Assembly (NCBI RefSeq): GCF_050947875.1
Contig: NC_134572.1
Coordinates: forward strand, 154,773,105 to 154,837,104
DNA from: Dermacentor variabilis
Taxonomy: Eukaryota > Arthropoda > Arachnida > Ixodida > Ixodidae
Direction of reading: 5' to 3'
DNA length: 64,000 bases
Part shown: positions 1 to 12,700 of the stretch, piece after piece
Layout of the letters: each line of letters starts with the position of its first letter
How positions within the stretch are numbered: the first letter of the stretch is position 1
Position numbers and translations under genes: made by a program
Notes under the pieces: generated by a model
What the model was told of the DNA's origin: nothing
The model's database searches: none
The model's input: only the letters and a program-made list of their open reading frames with translations

Positions 1-311
1 TGAGTACTGGTAAGACACAGCTATTATACACTTTTCTCTTGAGGGATAATGGCAACTTGCTGTTCATGATCTGAGAATGCCTGCCAAACGCAGCCCAGCC
101 CATTCTTATTCTTCTGATTATTTCCCTCTCATGATCCGGATCCACAGTCACTACCTGCCCTAAGTAGATGTATTCCCTTACGACTTCCAGTGCCTCGCTG
201 CCCATTGTAAATTGCTGTTCTCTTCCGAGACTGTTAAACATTACTTTAGTTTTCTGCAGATTAATTTTTAGACCCACTCTTCTGCTTTGCCTCTCCAGGT
301 CAGTGAGCATG
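1..311 (-). mobile_element. RTE-type LINE, internal/3' ORF fragment
   Basis: Reading the minus strand gives the stretch C-terminal to the reverse transcriptase core of a tick RTE (BovB-like) LINE, including motifs such as EYIYLGQVV, MGWAAFGRH and LPLSLKRKVYN. The same block occurs, more degraded, in the element at 59400-62545 (around 61950-62130), so this is a second copy of that family. It is cut by the left window edge and stops abruptly near 311. It has no promoter and is a fragment, not a working gene. Confidence 0.8.
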
Positions 312-324
312 CATTTTAGAACAA

Positions 325-1352
325 CATTTTAGAACCACATAAAATTATTACGCAGGAAGTCTACAACAATACAACAGCATATCATAGACGAAGACGAAAA
401 CAGACTGGAAGGAGAAGCGGCAACAAATTACATCCGAAAAATAACAGCCAAAAGGGGATTACAATCAGGACTCGATGCGAACCAAAGGTTAGTGGGTCGC
501 TTCCCATTAGGAGCTCACGGGAAGACTACAAATGATACTGTGCAGGGTGATATGGGCTGGACTAGTTTTGAAGTGAGGGAAGCTCACAGCAAAATTGAGT
601 GTGAAGAACGACTGAGGAATATTAAAGAATGTAAATGGGCTGGGAGAGTTTTGAAATATCTGTACAGGAAATACATTGATTCACAGTGAAAGGAAAGAAC
701 TAGGAAGCTTACCAGCAAGTATGCGGCCTGTAGGGTGCGAAACACAGTAAAAGAGAACGTCAAGCGGAGTGTCAGAGAGGCCGAAATAATCTCATGGCTG
801 GCGCCAATGGAAAAGAAACCTACCATGAGTAACTACTTAAGCGAAAAAAAACGAAATTGGGAAAGAAACAATTTATGATAGCTCAAAGGGAAGCTCATTA
901 CTTTTTGAAGCGAGATCGGGAAGCCTTAGAACACGCACTTATAAAGGGAGATATAAGGAGGAAGAACCATGTGCTTGCTACGGTAAAGCTAGGGAAACTA
1001 TGGAGCATGTTTTATTAGAATGTGAAGACGCCTACCCAGCGGTCGACTTAGGCACTACTGACCCCTTTAAAGCCCTTGAGTTCAGCGAGAGCACGGAAAA
1101 CTAAACATGTCCACAATAGGGATTAGTAAAAGGCGATTGGAGGATTTGTGGAATAAAAGCAGGCAAACGACAATAACGGAGACGTACAAAATCAGAGTTC
1201 GCAATAGGGGATCAGAAAATTTGGTTGTTCGAGTTCATAGCGTTTCTTTCTCTATTTCTTTTTTCATTGGTTGATCTATGTAGGACATTAGGCAGTGTAA
1301 TAGCAAGCCACCGCCGCGTTCCCAAGGGGACGCTCATAACATCCATCCATCT
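325..1352 (+). mobile_element. Non-LTR retrotransposon, 3' end of ORF2 plus 3' UTR
   Basis: The plus strand encodes, with frameshifts and stops, the C-terminal part of a tick LINE ORF2. A basic region rich in Arg/Lys (about 565-830) is followed by a C-x-C ... H-x4-C knuckle (CACYGKARETMEHVLLEC, about 968-1021) typical of LINE C-termini. The tail has CCACCGCCGCG and GGACGCTCA motifs and ends in short CATC repeats near 1341-1352, which I take as the element's 3' terminus. The 5' part is missing. It abuts the RTE fragment across two copies of an 11 bp repeat (312-322 and 325-335). The clade was not determined. Confidence 0.7.
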
Positions 1353-3561
1353 AAAAAGGAATCCCACCACAGTACACGCCTCACACATAACTCGTTTCGA
1401 AGGTAGCAATACGTTGTCTCGCTATACTGATTCAATGCTAAGCACATTACTCGCGCTAGTCGTCGCAAGATGGGCTGTTCCATATTGTTTTTTCGAAAGG
1501 GTAAGGACTTTCCGCTTTTTCGAAACATACACAGAGAGCAAGTTACATACCTGAATACGGTTTTTCTTTCTTTTATCTTCCAACTGATACGTTTATGGCT
1601 CTCAGCTGTACCACACAAAAGCGCCCTTACATTCCATCCAACTGCTAGAACCTCATTTGACACGAATAAAGCAAATGCCCTTACATGCCTTTGGCTAACT
1701 AGGCCCCAGCATGCTCGAGAATCTTTCCCAACCTTCCAGCCAAAAAGGGTCGCCCAACTTACCCCTCCCCTGACACCATCCTGGATTATCAGTATAGTTA
1801 TTCTCTCTCTCTCGCTTTCTCGGTTTAGTCGCACCATTGAACCTGAATGCCCTGAAGCACATGCATGTCCCACAAGACGACTAGATGCACTGGCTAACAA
1901 TCTCGGGGCTATTATACTATACATACAAGTATACCCAAAAAATTGTTTCTGTGGGAGGGGTAAAAGCAGCACCGACTCCTAACAAATAGGTCCGCTTCCG
2001 TACAAAACCAAACAGCCCATGGACCTTCATACCATTGTCGGCGTGGTTAAGTGGTGGTAAAAATCCAACCTCGGCCAGAGCGTATGCAACATGACTTGTT
2101 TGCAATAATACCGAAAACCTAGGGCACATATGAGCAGTGGTTTATGAAAACTGCATTCTACTGTTTTAAAGCAAGAATTGGTCCGTCATAGATTCAGTGG
2201 GTGTGAATTACCTTATCAAAACGTTCCTGTTTTGTTAACGGTCGACGGATGTGCGAAAGTAAACGGCAAGGCTTCAAAACAAACCAGTTCGGAGCGAGCG
2301 TTTCTTGATTCACCCGCTCCTGCGTTTGTCCCTGTCTTTTAATTTGCGCGGACATATTTTCATCCTACAAGGTAAGCCTATCGAGGCTACTTTCGAGGAC
2401 GAGCGTTGAAAAACCTTCCTCTAAAGATACGTTAACGCCCGCTAAAATTTTGTTCGCAAAGGAAATCACAGTGAGAAATAAGCTAAATGGTGTATTTGAC
2501 CATGACAACTCGCCATGTACTTTGAAACCGGGAACGCTCACTACTGCATGACAGTGCAAAGTGCGACTAAATATTTTGCTCTAAACGTTGCTTTTCAAAT
2601 TGACGTTGTGTCTTTTCATTCCCTACCACCTCTTTTTCGTTTTTTTTTTCGTAATTAGTCCGTGCTCACCATGCTAAACCCATATAAGAACAGGGTGTCT
2701 AATAGAAACCTTCGTTTAATCCTGCGCCTGACTTCATGTGTCTTTGCGTTTCCTTACTCCGTATTTAGCCATGTGCCATATATTTATCGTATTTAGGAGA
2801 CTGAACCTTAGGTATTAGCGTTTCTTTTTTGCGTAAAACCTCTTCCGAGTTGACTGCAGTGTAACTATGCGGCTCAAGTTTAAGCAAAGTTTGGCTATGG
2901 GCTAGTTCGTATTCCACTGTTTCAAAGATCCCTTATAGCACATACATACAAATGTCTTCATCATTCTTTTGGTTCCTTGTCTATGTATGCGCTATACGTG
3001 ATTTTTGAATCAAGTTTCAGATTGCGTTTGTTCCATTATTTATATGAGTTACTGTATTTCTCTTTTCACTTGGCATTCCATTGAATGTAGAAAATAAGCA
3101 TTAGGTACCGCTTAAAGGGGCTAACATCATACAAACAATGTATGAACAATATGAGTATACATTATATGCTAACTATACCAACATAAGCCTTATAATAAAG
3201 GCTACCACGTGTCTTTATTAAAAAAACAGTATGCGTCCTTACTCTCCATTTCAACCACATCCATGTACTGCAATGAAAGGCATGAGTCACGTAGTGGCTT
3301 CAGCCAAACGAAACGGTCAGAACGGAGAACCTGAGCAAGGACTCGTCTATTGCCCCCCGCTGACCACCCCCTTTGTGATACCGACTGAGTGCAAGCTTCA
3401 TGCGTAGATCAGTGGAACGTAATGGGCGAGCCACTAACTCGTCTTTCAAACACGTAGCTCGTTTTCTTACTTAACACTAGTCATAGCTTTCGTTGCGTCG
3501 TGCAGTTATGCCCACCGAACCGAAAAAGTACTATTTTCTCTTCGTCTTTGCCGATTCCCAG
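1353..3561. other. No recognisable gene; AT-rich DNA
   Basis: I see no exon of the downstream gene here; in particular no P-loop (TSGTTGxPK) coding sequence. The segment 1334-1982 happens to be open on both strands (212 codons minus, 170 codons plus), but neither product resembles a known family and neither has a clear start. A short CT-rich run lies at about 1800-1825. The last bases before 3562 form a pyrimidine-rich splice acceptor. Confidence 0.5.
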
Positions 3562-3736
3562 CCACCCTGGGCACATGCGTCTAGGTCCAGAAGACTTGTC
3601 CCTCTGCACATCGTTGTTGGTCCACACATATGCGCTTCTTTGGGGTGTCTGCAAGCCTATCGCCCAGGGAGCGTCGACCGCCTTTATGGAGACCGCCGAT
3701 GACAGCGCTATACTGGAGGCAATTCACAAGCACAGG
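3562..3736 (+). CDS. ANL ligase exon (first one visible)
   Basis: The acceptor is a pyrimidine-rich tract ending CCCAG and the donor is GTAAGC. One base completes a codon begun upstream; 58 full codons follow, ending in phase 0. The product contains LGPEDLSLCTSLLVHTYALL and ends AILEAIHKHR, matching the middle of the ANL N-domain, where a substrate-pocket helix precedes the RVT block. The downstream exon starts with Val, so the join reads HKHR-VTAL, as expected for the family. The adenylation P-loop would be encoded just upstream but is not in the window. Confidence 0.85.
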
Positions 3737-6700
3737 GTAAGCGTAAATAATTAGGTCAAAACCCTGGGTGGGGAGCCGAGGCACGAAATAAAAGAATAAA
3801 GGCAAGGCAAGGCAGACAACTTGAATGGACAACATCTTCGGTTTGCTACTTTTGTAAGAGAGAAATGCCGGGAAGGCAGAAAAATACGAATAGAGAAAAG
3901 AGAAAACACGTCAGTTTCAAGATAACAGGGAAGAGCATTCACCACAGGCCATACCGCTCAGCCAGAGTTTCTGCCAACAGGTAAAGTTGCTTGTATCGAT
4001 GCTCAAAAAGTGTTAACTCAAGTGACTCATTTCAGTTCTTTTTTTTTCGCAGTTTAGAGCGGTGGTGAATAATTTTAGTGATAGGGCTATACGGGACTCC
4101 ATGTTATCTAACCTTCCCTGTCGGGCCTCGCTCTGACCAAATATATTCTCGTAGATATTAAAAATTATTAACGTCCGCATGAATAACTACAACACCAACA
4201 ACTACATTAAGGTTTTCACGTGTTATCAATGGTTATCAATGTATACCCAATGAACGACGTGAGTCCAATAGATCATTCACATAAAGAAATAATCCATCCT
4301 TTAGATAAAATTGAATCCAATCCTATGCTTTTTCATTGACAAAAAGCTTTTTATAACCTTCGTCATGTTAGTAAAGGCGTAATGTCTCGGAGCGTAGCAC
4401 GTGTTGCTATTTTTTGACAAAGCTCCTAATGCTTCTCTAAGAATCGACTCTGTACACGTATAGATTATACTAGAGGTGACATTGATCGTTCTCATCTCGT
4501 CAATCCTGAAATCAGGTTAGCGATGCCAACACCTTCAAAGCAACCTTAGTACATTACTGGCTGAATGTTGGGCTGAAGATCTTTCCCCAGTCATTGAAGC
4601 TATTAGTCAAAATCGAAGTATAATTGCTTGCTGAACAAAGGTAAATGCAAATAATTAACATATATATGATATTCGGCAGCGACATTCCATTATTTGGATG
4701 ATAGGAAGCCAGTTGTCTCTTGCCCTCAAAAATACAGCTGTTCAGGTGCGTCCCAAGCACCTTAAGTATGTTCATTGTGTGAAAGAACAACCGTCAAGAA
4801 CGCTTTCCATATCATATTGACTTCACATCAAGAAAATTGGCGTTACTTTTGTAGTTATGTTACTTTATTGCCACTTTCACGTTGTTTATACTTTAACCAA
4901 TAGTTTAGTTTGGCATGCTTCACTTGCATTGCTGCAGTGCTGCATTGCTGCATTTCGGCAAATCCGTACTGCAGAATACTGAAAGGTGGACGAAGTTTCA
5001 CGAAAAGGAAATGCTGTCATCTACTCAACAGTGGAACGAAGTTACAGAGTAAACATATGCAAATATTCTTTCTTTCTTTCAGAGAAACTTGTAATTCTTC
5101 CTTTTGTAACTTCGTGCTATACCCACGAGTGGATCACAATGTTTCCCTTTCATTACTACGTTTTGCATCACGTACATCTCATGCTCGAAACCTATTTTTG
5201 GTGCAGAGATACTCAAGAAGCTATCGTTTTAAGCAACACAAAAATTGAATTCAATTGCGTTCTCTATTGACTTGTGGTCACTATTTAAACAACTGAAGAA
5301 GCAAATACAATTCAAGGACAAGCTGATGCATTAACTCTACGAAAAGAACAAATGCTTCAAGCAAATCCAGGCGTGCATTCCGGATAATATTATGGTCTCT
5401 TGGATCACACACGGAATGCCTTATCTAAGAAGTTAGATGTCGTTCTAATTAGCGGAAAAGCCGCCACATGCCGCATGAATCTTTATGTTATTTTTCACTT
5501 ATTCCTTTCTCTTCCTGACTTGTGCAGACAAAAAGACTTTGGTGGTGGCCTTTACTTGCTTACTCAGATTCATTGACCCTCCGAAACAACTGTTGAAAAG
5601 ACTTAAGCACTTCTTTGCCAGAGCGGTGAAAAAAAATGAAACTTATGCAAAATCTTCAAGATATGGACCTTAAGTTTTCTTAAACCCGAAGAATTATCTC
5701 ATTTTTAGTATCCGAGAACCATCAGGGGTGAATTGAACACATTATGTGAGTGGCTGCTCATTCGTGCCATTAAGCGACGTTGTGATTAAATACCGCGCTT
5801 GCATGTGTCAGAACCACTATCTTATCATGAGACAAGCCGTATCGGAGCATTGCGGGTCAATTGTGACCGGCTGGGTTGTTTAACGTGCAGCCTATGCAGG
5901 GTAGAAGAGCGTTCATCCATTCCACCCCATTGTAATGTGGTCTCAGCAGCCGGGATCGAATCCTCCACCTCACCACGCTCAACACCGAAACGTCGTAGCC
6001 ACAGGGCTACCGCGGGGGGTCGGCGCATTATAATGGCACTCGCAAGCTAATGTTAGCAGCCTATATAAAAATCTGCAAAAATACGCCATAATCATCGGAT
6101 AAGGGTGCTCTACACTAAAGCGAGACAGTAACTGGACTGTTGTAATTGCTGCGGAGATATTCATTTTTGGTTCCCGTTGCCACTGAGTTACGTGGTGTTG
6201 CTTGGCAAATGACAGTGGAATTATGTCAGGAGGCGGTTGATAACGGGTACCATGAGATTGAATAGAAAAAGTTTCAGAAGCCAATTAAATTACGAACACT
6301 ACCAATTTCTGAGACGCGCCCATTGCCGTTATCCAGGTTGTCTCAACTATCATGCACCAAGATTAAAAAAAAAAACGCAATTGAAGTACTTGAAGACAAC
6401 CTAATACACATTTTTTTCAGCGCAGTGGAGTAGCCCCCAGTAAATGTATCGCTACGGAGATTTAATTAATTTTAATTACGTATCCAAGTCGACGAGTACT
6501 TCCATAAATATCAAAGTGTCAATGAAACGCTTGTAGGCGCAGCTAAAGGACATCTAACTGCTGTATTTTCAGTGAAGCACTAATGCATCGTCTTCATGCT
6601 GCCCTGGCTCAGCCGACGCATCGGCACAGACATCAACCTTCTCGCATACAACACGTCATCCCCTCGCTCTTATCAGTGGGCTTGCCACCACTCCGACAAT

Positions 6701-9700
6701 ACGGTTCACTGACACCGACGCCTTGTCGCCTTACAGGTGCTCATAGTTTCCTGCTTTCTCGTTGCCACCTGCTCTTCTCCTCGAGTCATAACAAAGTCTG
6801 CAGGCACGCCCGGCTTACGGTGTGTTGGCTTACTGGATTCGCCTGCGTGGCAGAGCTTCCTCAATCGTGCGCCAAGAAATACCAGTCCTGACCAACGCTA
6901 TGTGCCGCCTAACGTCTGCAGCCTGCTACCTACAGTCTCTCGATGTATAATCTCATCCTAGCCTCAGCGCGCTTGTATTACGGACCCGGGCCAACCTCGT
7001 CTAGCCTACAGTGCCCCGAAATTGAAACAAGCGCCACGCACTACTGCGCCTCACCGCCTTTGAGCGGAAATCCACCGCCTTTATCGTCTTCGTGCTACCC
7101 TGCCTCAACCGACGCATCGGCACAGACATCAACCTCCACGCATAAAACACGTCACCCCCTCGCACTCATCAGTGGGCTTGGCAGCACTCTCACAATGTGG
7201 TTCACTGACGCCGGACGCTTTTCGCCTTACAGGTGACAACCAATTACACTATTCATGTGTGTCGTTCCCGCTACGCCACTTTGCTAGTGCTGCCAAGTCA
7301 AGGCTGCTGCATTTCCATTGTTCGCCACTGCAAATCTGTCATCCTACAACTTCTCGCACTCTCTGGAGGCTTGGAATCGAATCCAGGCCGCAAAACCCAT
7401 TCTAGTTCTACACAGGCATCCTGTGACGTAATTGCGACATCGGGAAAAATAAGCTAGCTTAGGTGAGGGGTCTCTTATAAGCCAAATGAATCAATTCTAA
7501 CCAAACTATCGCAGAACGATAAAATTTTTGACAACAGTAAGTTTCAACTGACAAAGTTTGAAGATGATTTTTCCTCCATAACTGCACTGAAGACCGAAGC
7601 TAGTTGCATCAGGGCAGTTGTCGATAAAGCAAGAAAGCCATTTCCAACATATCATCACGACTAAATTAAGTATTCGGAAGATAGGGATCGTCGTCCTAAC
7701 CTTGTATTTTTTGTCGTAGCTGACACAGAGTGGGAAACGCGACAAGAATTGTAGAACAAGATTGCGGAACTTTGCACTAATAAGGTTAACATTAGGTTAT
7801 ACCCCTTAAATGTCGAACGCGCTCTTGGAATTCGCAAATAGAGAACTAATAGAAAGAGAACTATAGTTGTCAAATTAGCACATTTCAAATTAGAACAACG
7901 TATTCTTTGAAATGCTGAACAAATAAGGGGGTCCAACCACGGCATATGAGAAGACTACTAATCTAACACTGGGTATGCACGTAAACAACTAATAAAGTTC
8001 GGCAAATCCCAACAGAAACCGTTTAAACTTGGGTACAATAAACTAATCACAGAGGACAGAAAACACAAGTATGATAACGCTACAAATAGACTTATATTAC
8101 CTTAATAGCTACCATCACACACTACCGCAAGACCACACAGCATCTGTATCACCTGTTTATACTTACATATGAAGCTTACTGCCCAAAGGCGAAACGCTCT
8201 GTAGCCTCATTATTCTTCTTATTGTAAGCTTCTCGTACTAACACAAAAGTTGCTGAATTCAACCGTTGCTAACACAGAGCTTAATTCATTCCTCCCTGAT
8301 TTGGTCATTTTTAGGCGGGACCGTGTAGACGAATGCGGAGGTGGTGTCCTGATGGCTACTCATCACAGCCTTTGGTGCCCTATTGTCGATATCACTTCAC
8401 CTCTAGAAAGTTCATTCGTTTTGTACAGTTCTTCGTACCTACAAATTATGGGTGCATGCTATTAACCCCTCGACGCATATGTTTCCTTCCCTACTCACTC
8501 TGACGAGACACTGCAATCTGTTAGGACGTCATTCAGTCATGCGTAACTATTCTTACGTGACTAACGTTCCTGATATAACAGGGCCTGAAGTAGCCATAAT
8601 GCTGTCTAACAATAACATCGAAAGTAATGTTCTGATCACATGCCTCACCTTTGGTTTGACGCAGCTAGTATCTAGCCCAACGCGAAAAAACGAACAGTGC
8701 TCTAACACACTCGACCTAATCTTAACATACCATCCCGACATTGTTTCTGCTGTAACACATCTACCAGAACTAAGTGATCACGCAGTTATACACGCAGAGT
8801 GATCCTGGCAACAATCTCGGAGCAAAAAAAAAAACAAAAGGTAACACTTTAAAATAAAGGTGTTTACATCAGTATTAACAATGCACTAGCCGAGTTTTAC
8901 AACTGGTATATATTAGAGATTTCCCGAAGCGTGCAATAGACACCAAAAAGACGCTTTTTTAAAATTAAATGATTAAACTCGCTGATACTTGCATATTATC
9001 ACCTTAACCAAGCGACCTTCGTCCCCATCGTTCAACAAGCCATTAAAACGGCTAAATAATAAAAAAGAAAAGATTATTTAGCAAAGCCGAACGTTCCGAT
9101 ATCGCTCCTGCTTGGGAAAAATATCACGCCAGCGAAAACGCGTTTGAATCTTTGGCCGCAGCAGCTAAACGAACCTTTTACTCAACAAGACTCTCTAGCA
9201 TACTGCAAAACAATCCCAATTAATTCTGGAAATATATTAACCCCAAAAAACATAAACCATTATTATTATATGATAGCGACAATAACTGTGTTCATGACCA
9301 TAGAGAACGTGAAGTACTAAACTCTGTCTTCTCTTCCGTGTTCACTTCTGAACCTAACACTGACCTCACCGACTGGCCTTACCTGAACCACCCAACTATG
9401 CCAGACATAACACTTGAGGCATACGGTATCACCAAACTAATATGATCCCTTAAATTACCATCCTCTGCCGGCATCGATAGAATCAATTCCGAAATGCTTA
9501 AGAACACTACGCACCTCACAAGAGTATTTTCTGTCAAATCTTTCAGCAATCATTGTCATCTGGAGTGGGGCCGTAAGATTGGAAAATAGATAAGATAATT
9601 CCTGGACCAAGAAAAAAGGATCACTGTCATCGGGCCACAATTGCCGTCCAATTCCCCTCATCAGTGTTTGTTCGAAACTGGTGGAGTGTATATTGTATAC

Positions 9701-12700
9701 TTATATTGTAAAATACCTAGTGTCAGCAAATTTTTTCAGTCCCAGACAACATGGTTTTTAGAAAGGAATATCCTGCGAGACACAGCTAGCTCTCTTCCTT
9801 AATTATATCAGCTCACATCTTGATCAAAACGTACCTATAGATGCACGTTCCCTAGATTTCCAAAAGGCTTTCGACAATATTGCTGAATAACCGCTCTTCC
9901 TAAAGCTATCGGGTCTTAATCTTAACCCTTGTGTTCTCCAATGGTTACGTAACTCTCTGACTAACCCTCAACAGTTCGCTTACGTTAACCAATGCTGGTC
10001 TAATTTGTCACCAGTTATCTCTGGCATGCAGCAAGGCACCGTCCTTGAACCGCTACTTTTCCTAATATGCATTACCGACTTACTGTTAGGTTGTTCTTCG
10101 AAAATTCGTTTATTTGCTGATGAGTGCGTTACCTGTCGTCCTATTAATAACGACGATGAGTCTTGTGCTCTCCAGACCGACCTGAGCAGTATTGAAAGCT
10201 GGTGCAGTAATTGCCTAATGTCCCTTAAGGTCAAAAAATAAACGTCAATACTTTTACTTTCTACTATCGTCAATCATTCATGTCAGCTGATTGCGTTATC
10301 ACTGGTTCTGAAATATATGCTGCGACTTCTTATGAGTACTTGGGTATTAACTTATCCAGTAACCTCGGTTGGTCCTCACACATTTGCAGTATTAGCAATG
10401 ATGTCAATCGTGTCCTATGCTACCTGCGCCTTGATCTACGTCTCGTTTCCCCTTCAGTAAAACTACAACCATATTTAACTCATTTTTGACCCAAAGTGGA
10501 ATACCTATGCTCAGTGTGGGACCCATACTAATGTAAGCTGGCAACAGCACTGGAATTCATATAGAATTGTGAAGCAATGTTCATTCATTCTGACTACTCT
10601 TACCATATTAGCGTCACTAAACGTAAGTCATATCTGAACCTTCCAGCCATTGATCAGCGCCGCAAAACAGCAAGTCTGCGTGTATTTTACAAGTTCTATT
10701 GCTCCTTGCTTAACGAGACCGACATCACGCCTGCGTACCGCACTTCATTCCGTCATAGCCATTCAAAGGCTGGTCATCCCCTCCGGCTTGCATCGCCGCT
10801 CATCAAAACTCTTTTTTCGTTCAAACAGCAAAAGACTAAAATAATCTACCCGCGTAACCGGTGTACCCCTCCAGTCAATAATTGTTCAAAGCATTCATTG
10901 AAAATATAACCTGGATATGCCCACTCCTCATGTAAAACCCCACATGCGGTATTTGAGGTATGAATAAATAAATTGCTACTATATTTTTTCGACTGACAAA
11001 TAAGCTCCGCGAAATGTAAAAATATACGGCATGACTGCACTACCACCCGCATCTTATAGAGGTGCCCTCAAACAGGCTCCCTCTAAGTTAGCGAGAACGA
11101 AGTGAAGGAAATGAAGAAAAAGATGATGATCGAGGTACTGCCGCGTCTGCCGCACCCGGCCTAAGCAACACGTCGCGATTGGTGTTAGTTTGAAACAAGC
11201 TGTTATAGCTGTCTTAGCGCACAAAATGTGCGCGAATAGCTCCTTTTTTATTTTTTCCCCATGCACCTGCTTTCTCAGCACGTATACACGCTACTGAAAA
11301 CTAAAACTGTCATTTTAATTTAGGTCTGGTCCGAAGCAAGTTTGTGGCACGAGATGTAGCTGTGCGTGCACAATTTCTATGCTGTGTGAGCAGAGCCGCG
11401 ATTTTGAAACATTCTATGCCTTTGCCATTGCTTTTCGCGTTTCGTCTGTTCAGAGCGGCGCTTCAGCCGCGTTATCAAGGGGCTTTTTTCATAAATATGA
11501 TCAGTCAGTATCGACAGACGGATAAAAGGTCTCACCCAGAAGTGAGAAGAAGTGATCGCTGCGGCGCGGCGAAACCTGCTGTTGGTGCTCCTTCCATACC
11601 ATTAAATCAAGGTGATGCGCTATTTCTTTGGGTTTACGACAGGCAATGCGATTGCTTTCAATCCCTTGTTTGAGGGCACTGCTTTATGATTTGCGTAGGA
11701 ACGCAGTCACGCGGTATTTTTATATCGCCTATTTTTCATATTGCATATTTCATTTTACTAATTATCAGATGAAAAAATTTGTGGGCAACAAGTACGCTAC
11801 TGAATATACTACAGTTAGATGTCCCTTGGCTCTGGCTACAAATGCCTAACTGACACTTCGATAATTAGGACAGTACTTCTCAAGCTGGACAACTAATTGC
11901 ATTTACCTAATTGAATCTCAGTAACAAAAATTTACCGGCTGCTCCTCCACTGTACTGGAAACAATATGTACTAGGTTTCTTTCGAGTAAGACAATTGCTC
12001 TTTTTTTTTATCTTGGTGCATCACAGTTGGGACACCCTGCATATGATATATTCTGCTGTGCTATTCTTGGTACGCTAGCGACGACTGCATGCTCAATGTT
12101 TATGTTCTCAACAACAGGTGACAGCGCTAAGCACAATACCTTACACTGTGAAGTGCCTGTTGGACAACAAACGGCGCCACGGTTATGACCTCCATAGCCT
12201 CCAATACGTCAATACGTCGACTACGAATATTCATGAAGAGGTTGCGAAGACTCTGGTCAAAGAATTTAATCTCAAGTCTTTTACACAAAGTAAGTGTCAT
12301 GTGTTGAAATTCTGAACACATTTAACCGACCTCTCAATGAAAAAAAAAAGCCTTCATTTTCCTTTTGTAATCAGTCAACATTAGATTGATGACCACATTA
12401 CCAAGAGACTGCTTAAACAACTCTAAAACTACATCTGCGTTTTCGCTGTCTATGATACAAATTAAATGCAGCACCTTAGTTCCCTAATTGGCACCGCAGT
12501 CTACACAAACCTAGTAGACTGGCGCTACGAGTGATTCGCCAAAGTAGCGGTTTTTCCTGAAGGTGGACAGTGGGAAGACAACAAAATGTTTTTTTTTGCT
12601 CTTGTATTTTCTTTTCGGCAGCGTACGGTCAGATGGAGATACCGCTCATCTCAGTGGGTCTCTACAACGCGCCCACAAATTACAAGTCCATCGGTTGTTT

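Larger units (their letters stand above)
6588..10973 (+). mobile_element. CR1/L2-like LINE, near full length but degenerate, in intron and sense to the gene
   Basis: Order on the plus strand: duplicated 5' sequence (6588-7237), a short ORF with a 2A-like motif (7233-7457), APE-type endonuclease remnants (8250-8802), reverse transcriptase remnants (about 8990-10489), a C-terminal segment (10577-10909), and a 3' end with AATAAATAAAT at 10963-10973. Many stops and frameshifts interrupt it, and the RT catalytic box reads FADE. It lies in the first visible intron in the same orientation as the host gene, so its poly(A) signal could in principle act on host transcripts. Confidence 0.85.

Noticed and set aside
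1334..1982. Treating the 212- and 170-codon ORFs as genes
   Set aside because: Both strands are open over the same bases, neither has a credible start or known domain, and the region follows directly on a LINE 3' end.
1..3561. Upstream ANL exon with the P-loop
   Set aside because: I looked for TSGTTGxPK-type coding on the plus strand and found none, so the 5' exons must be outside the window.
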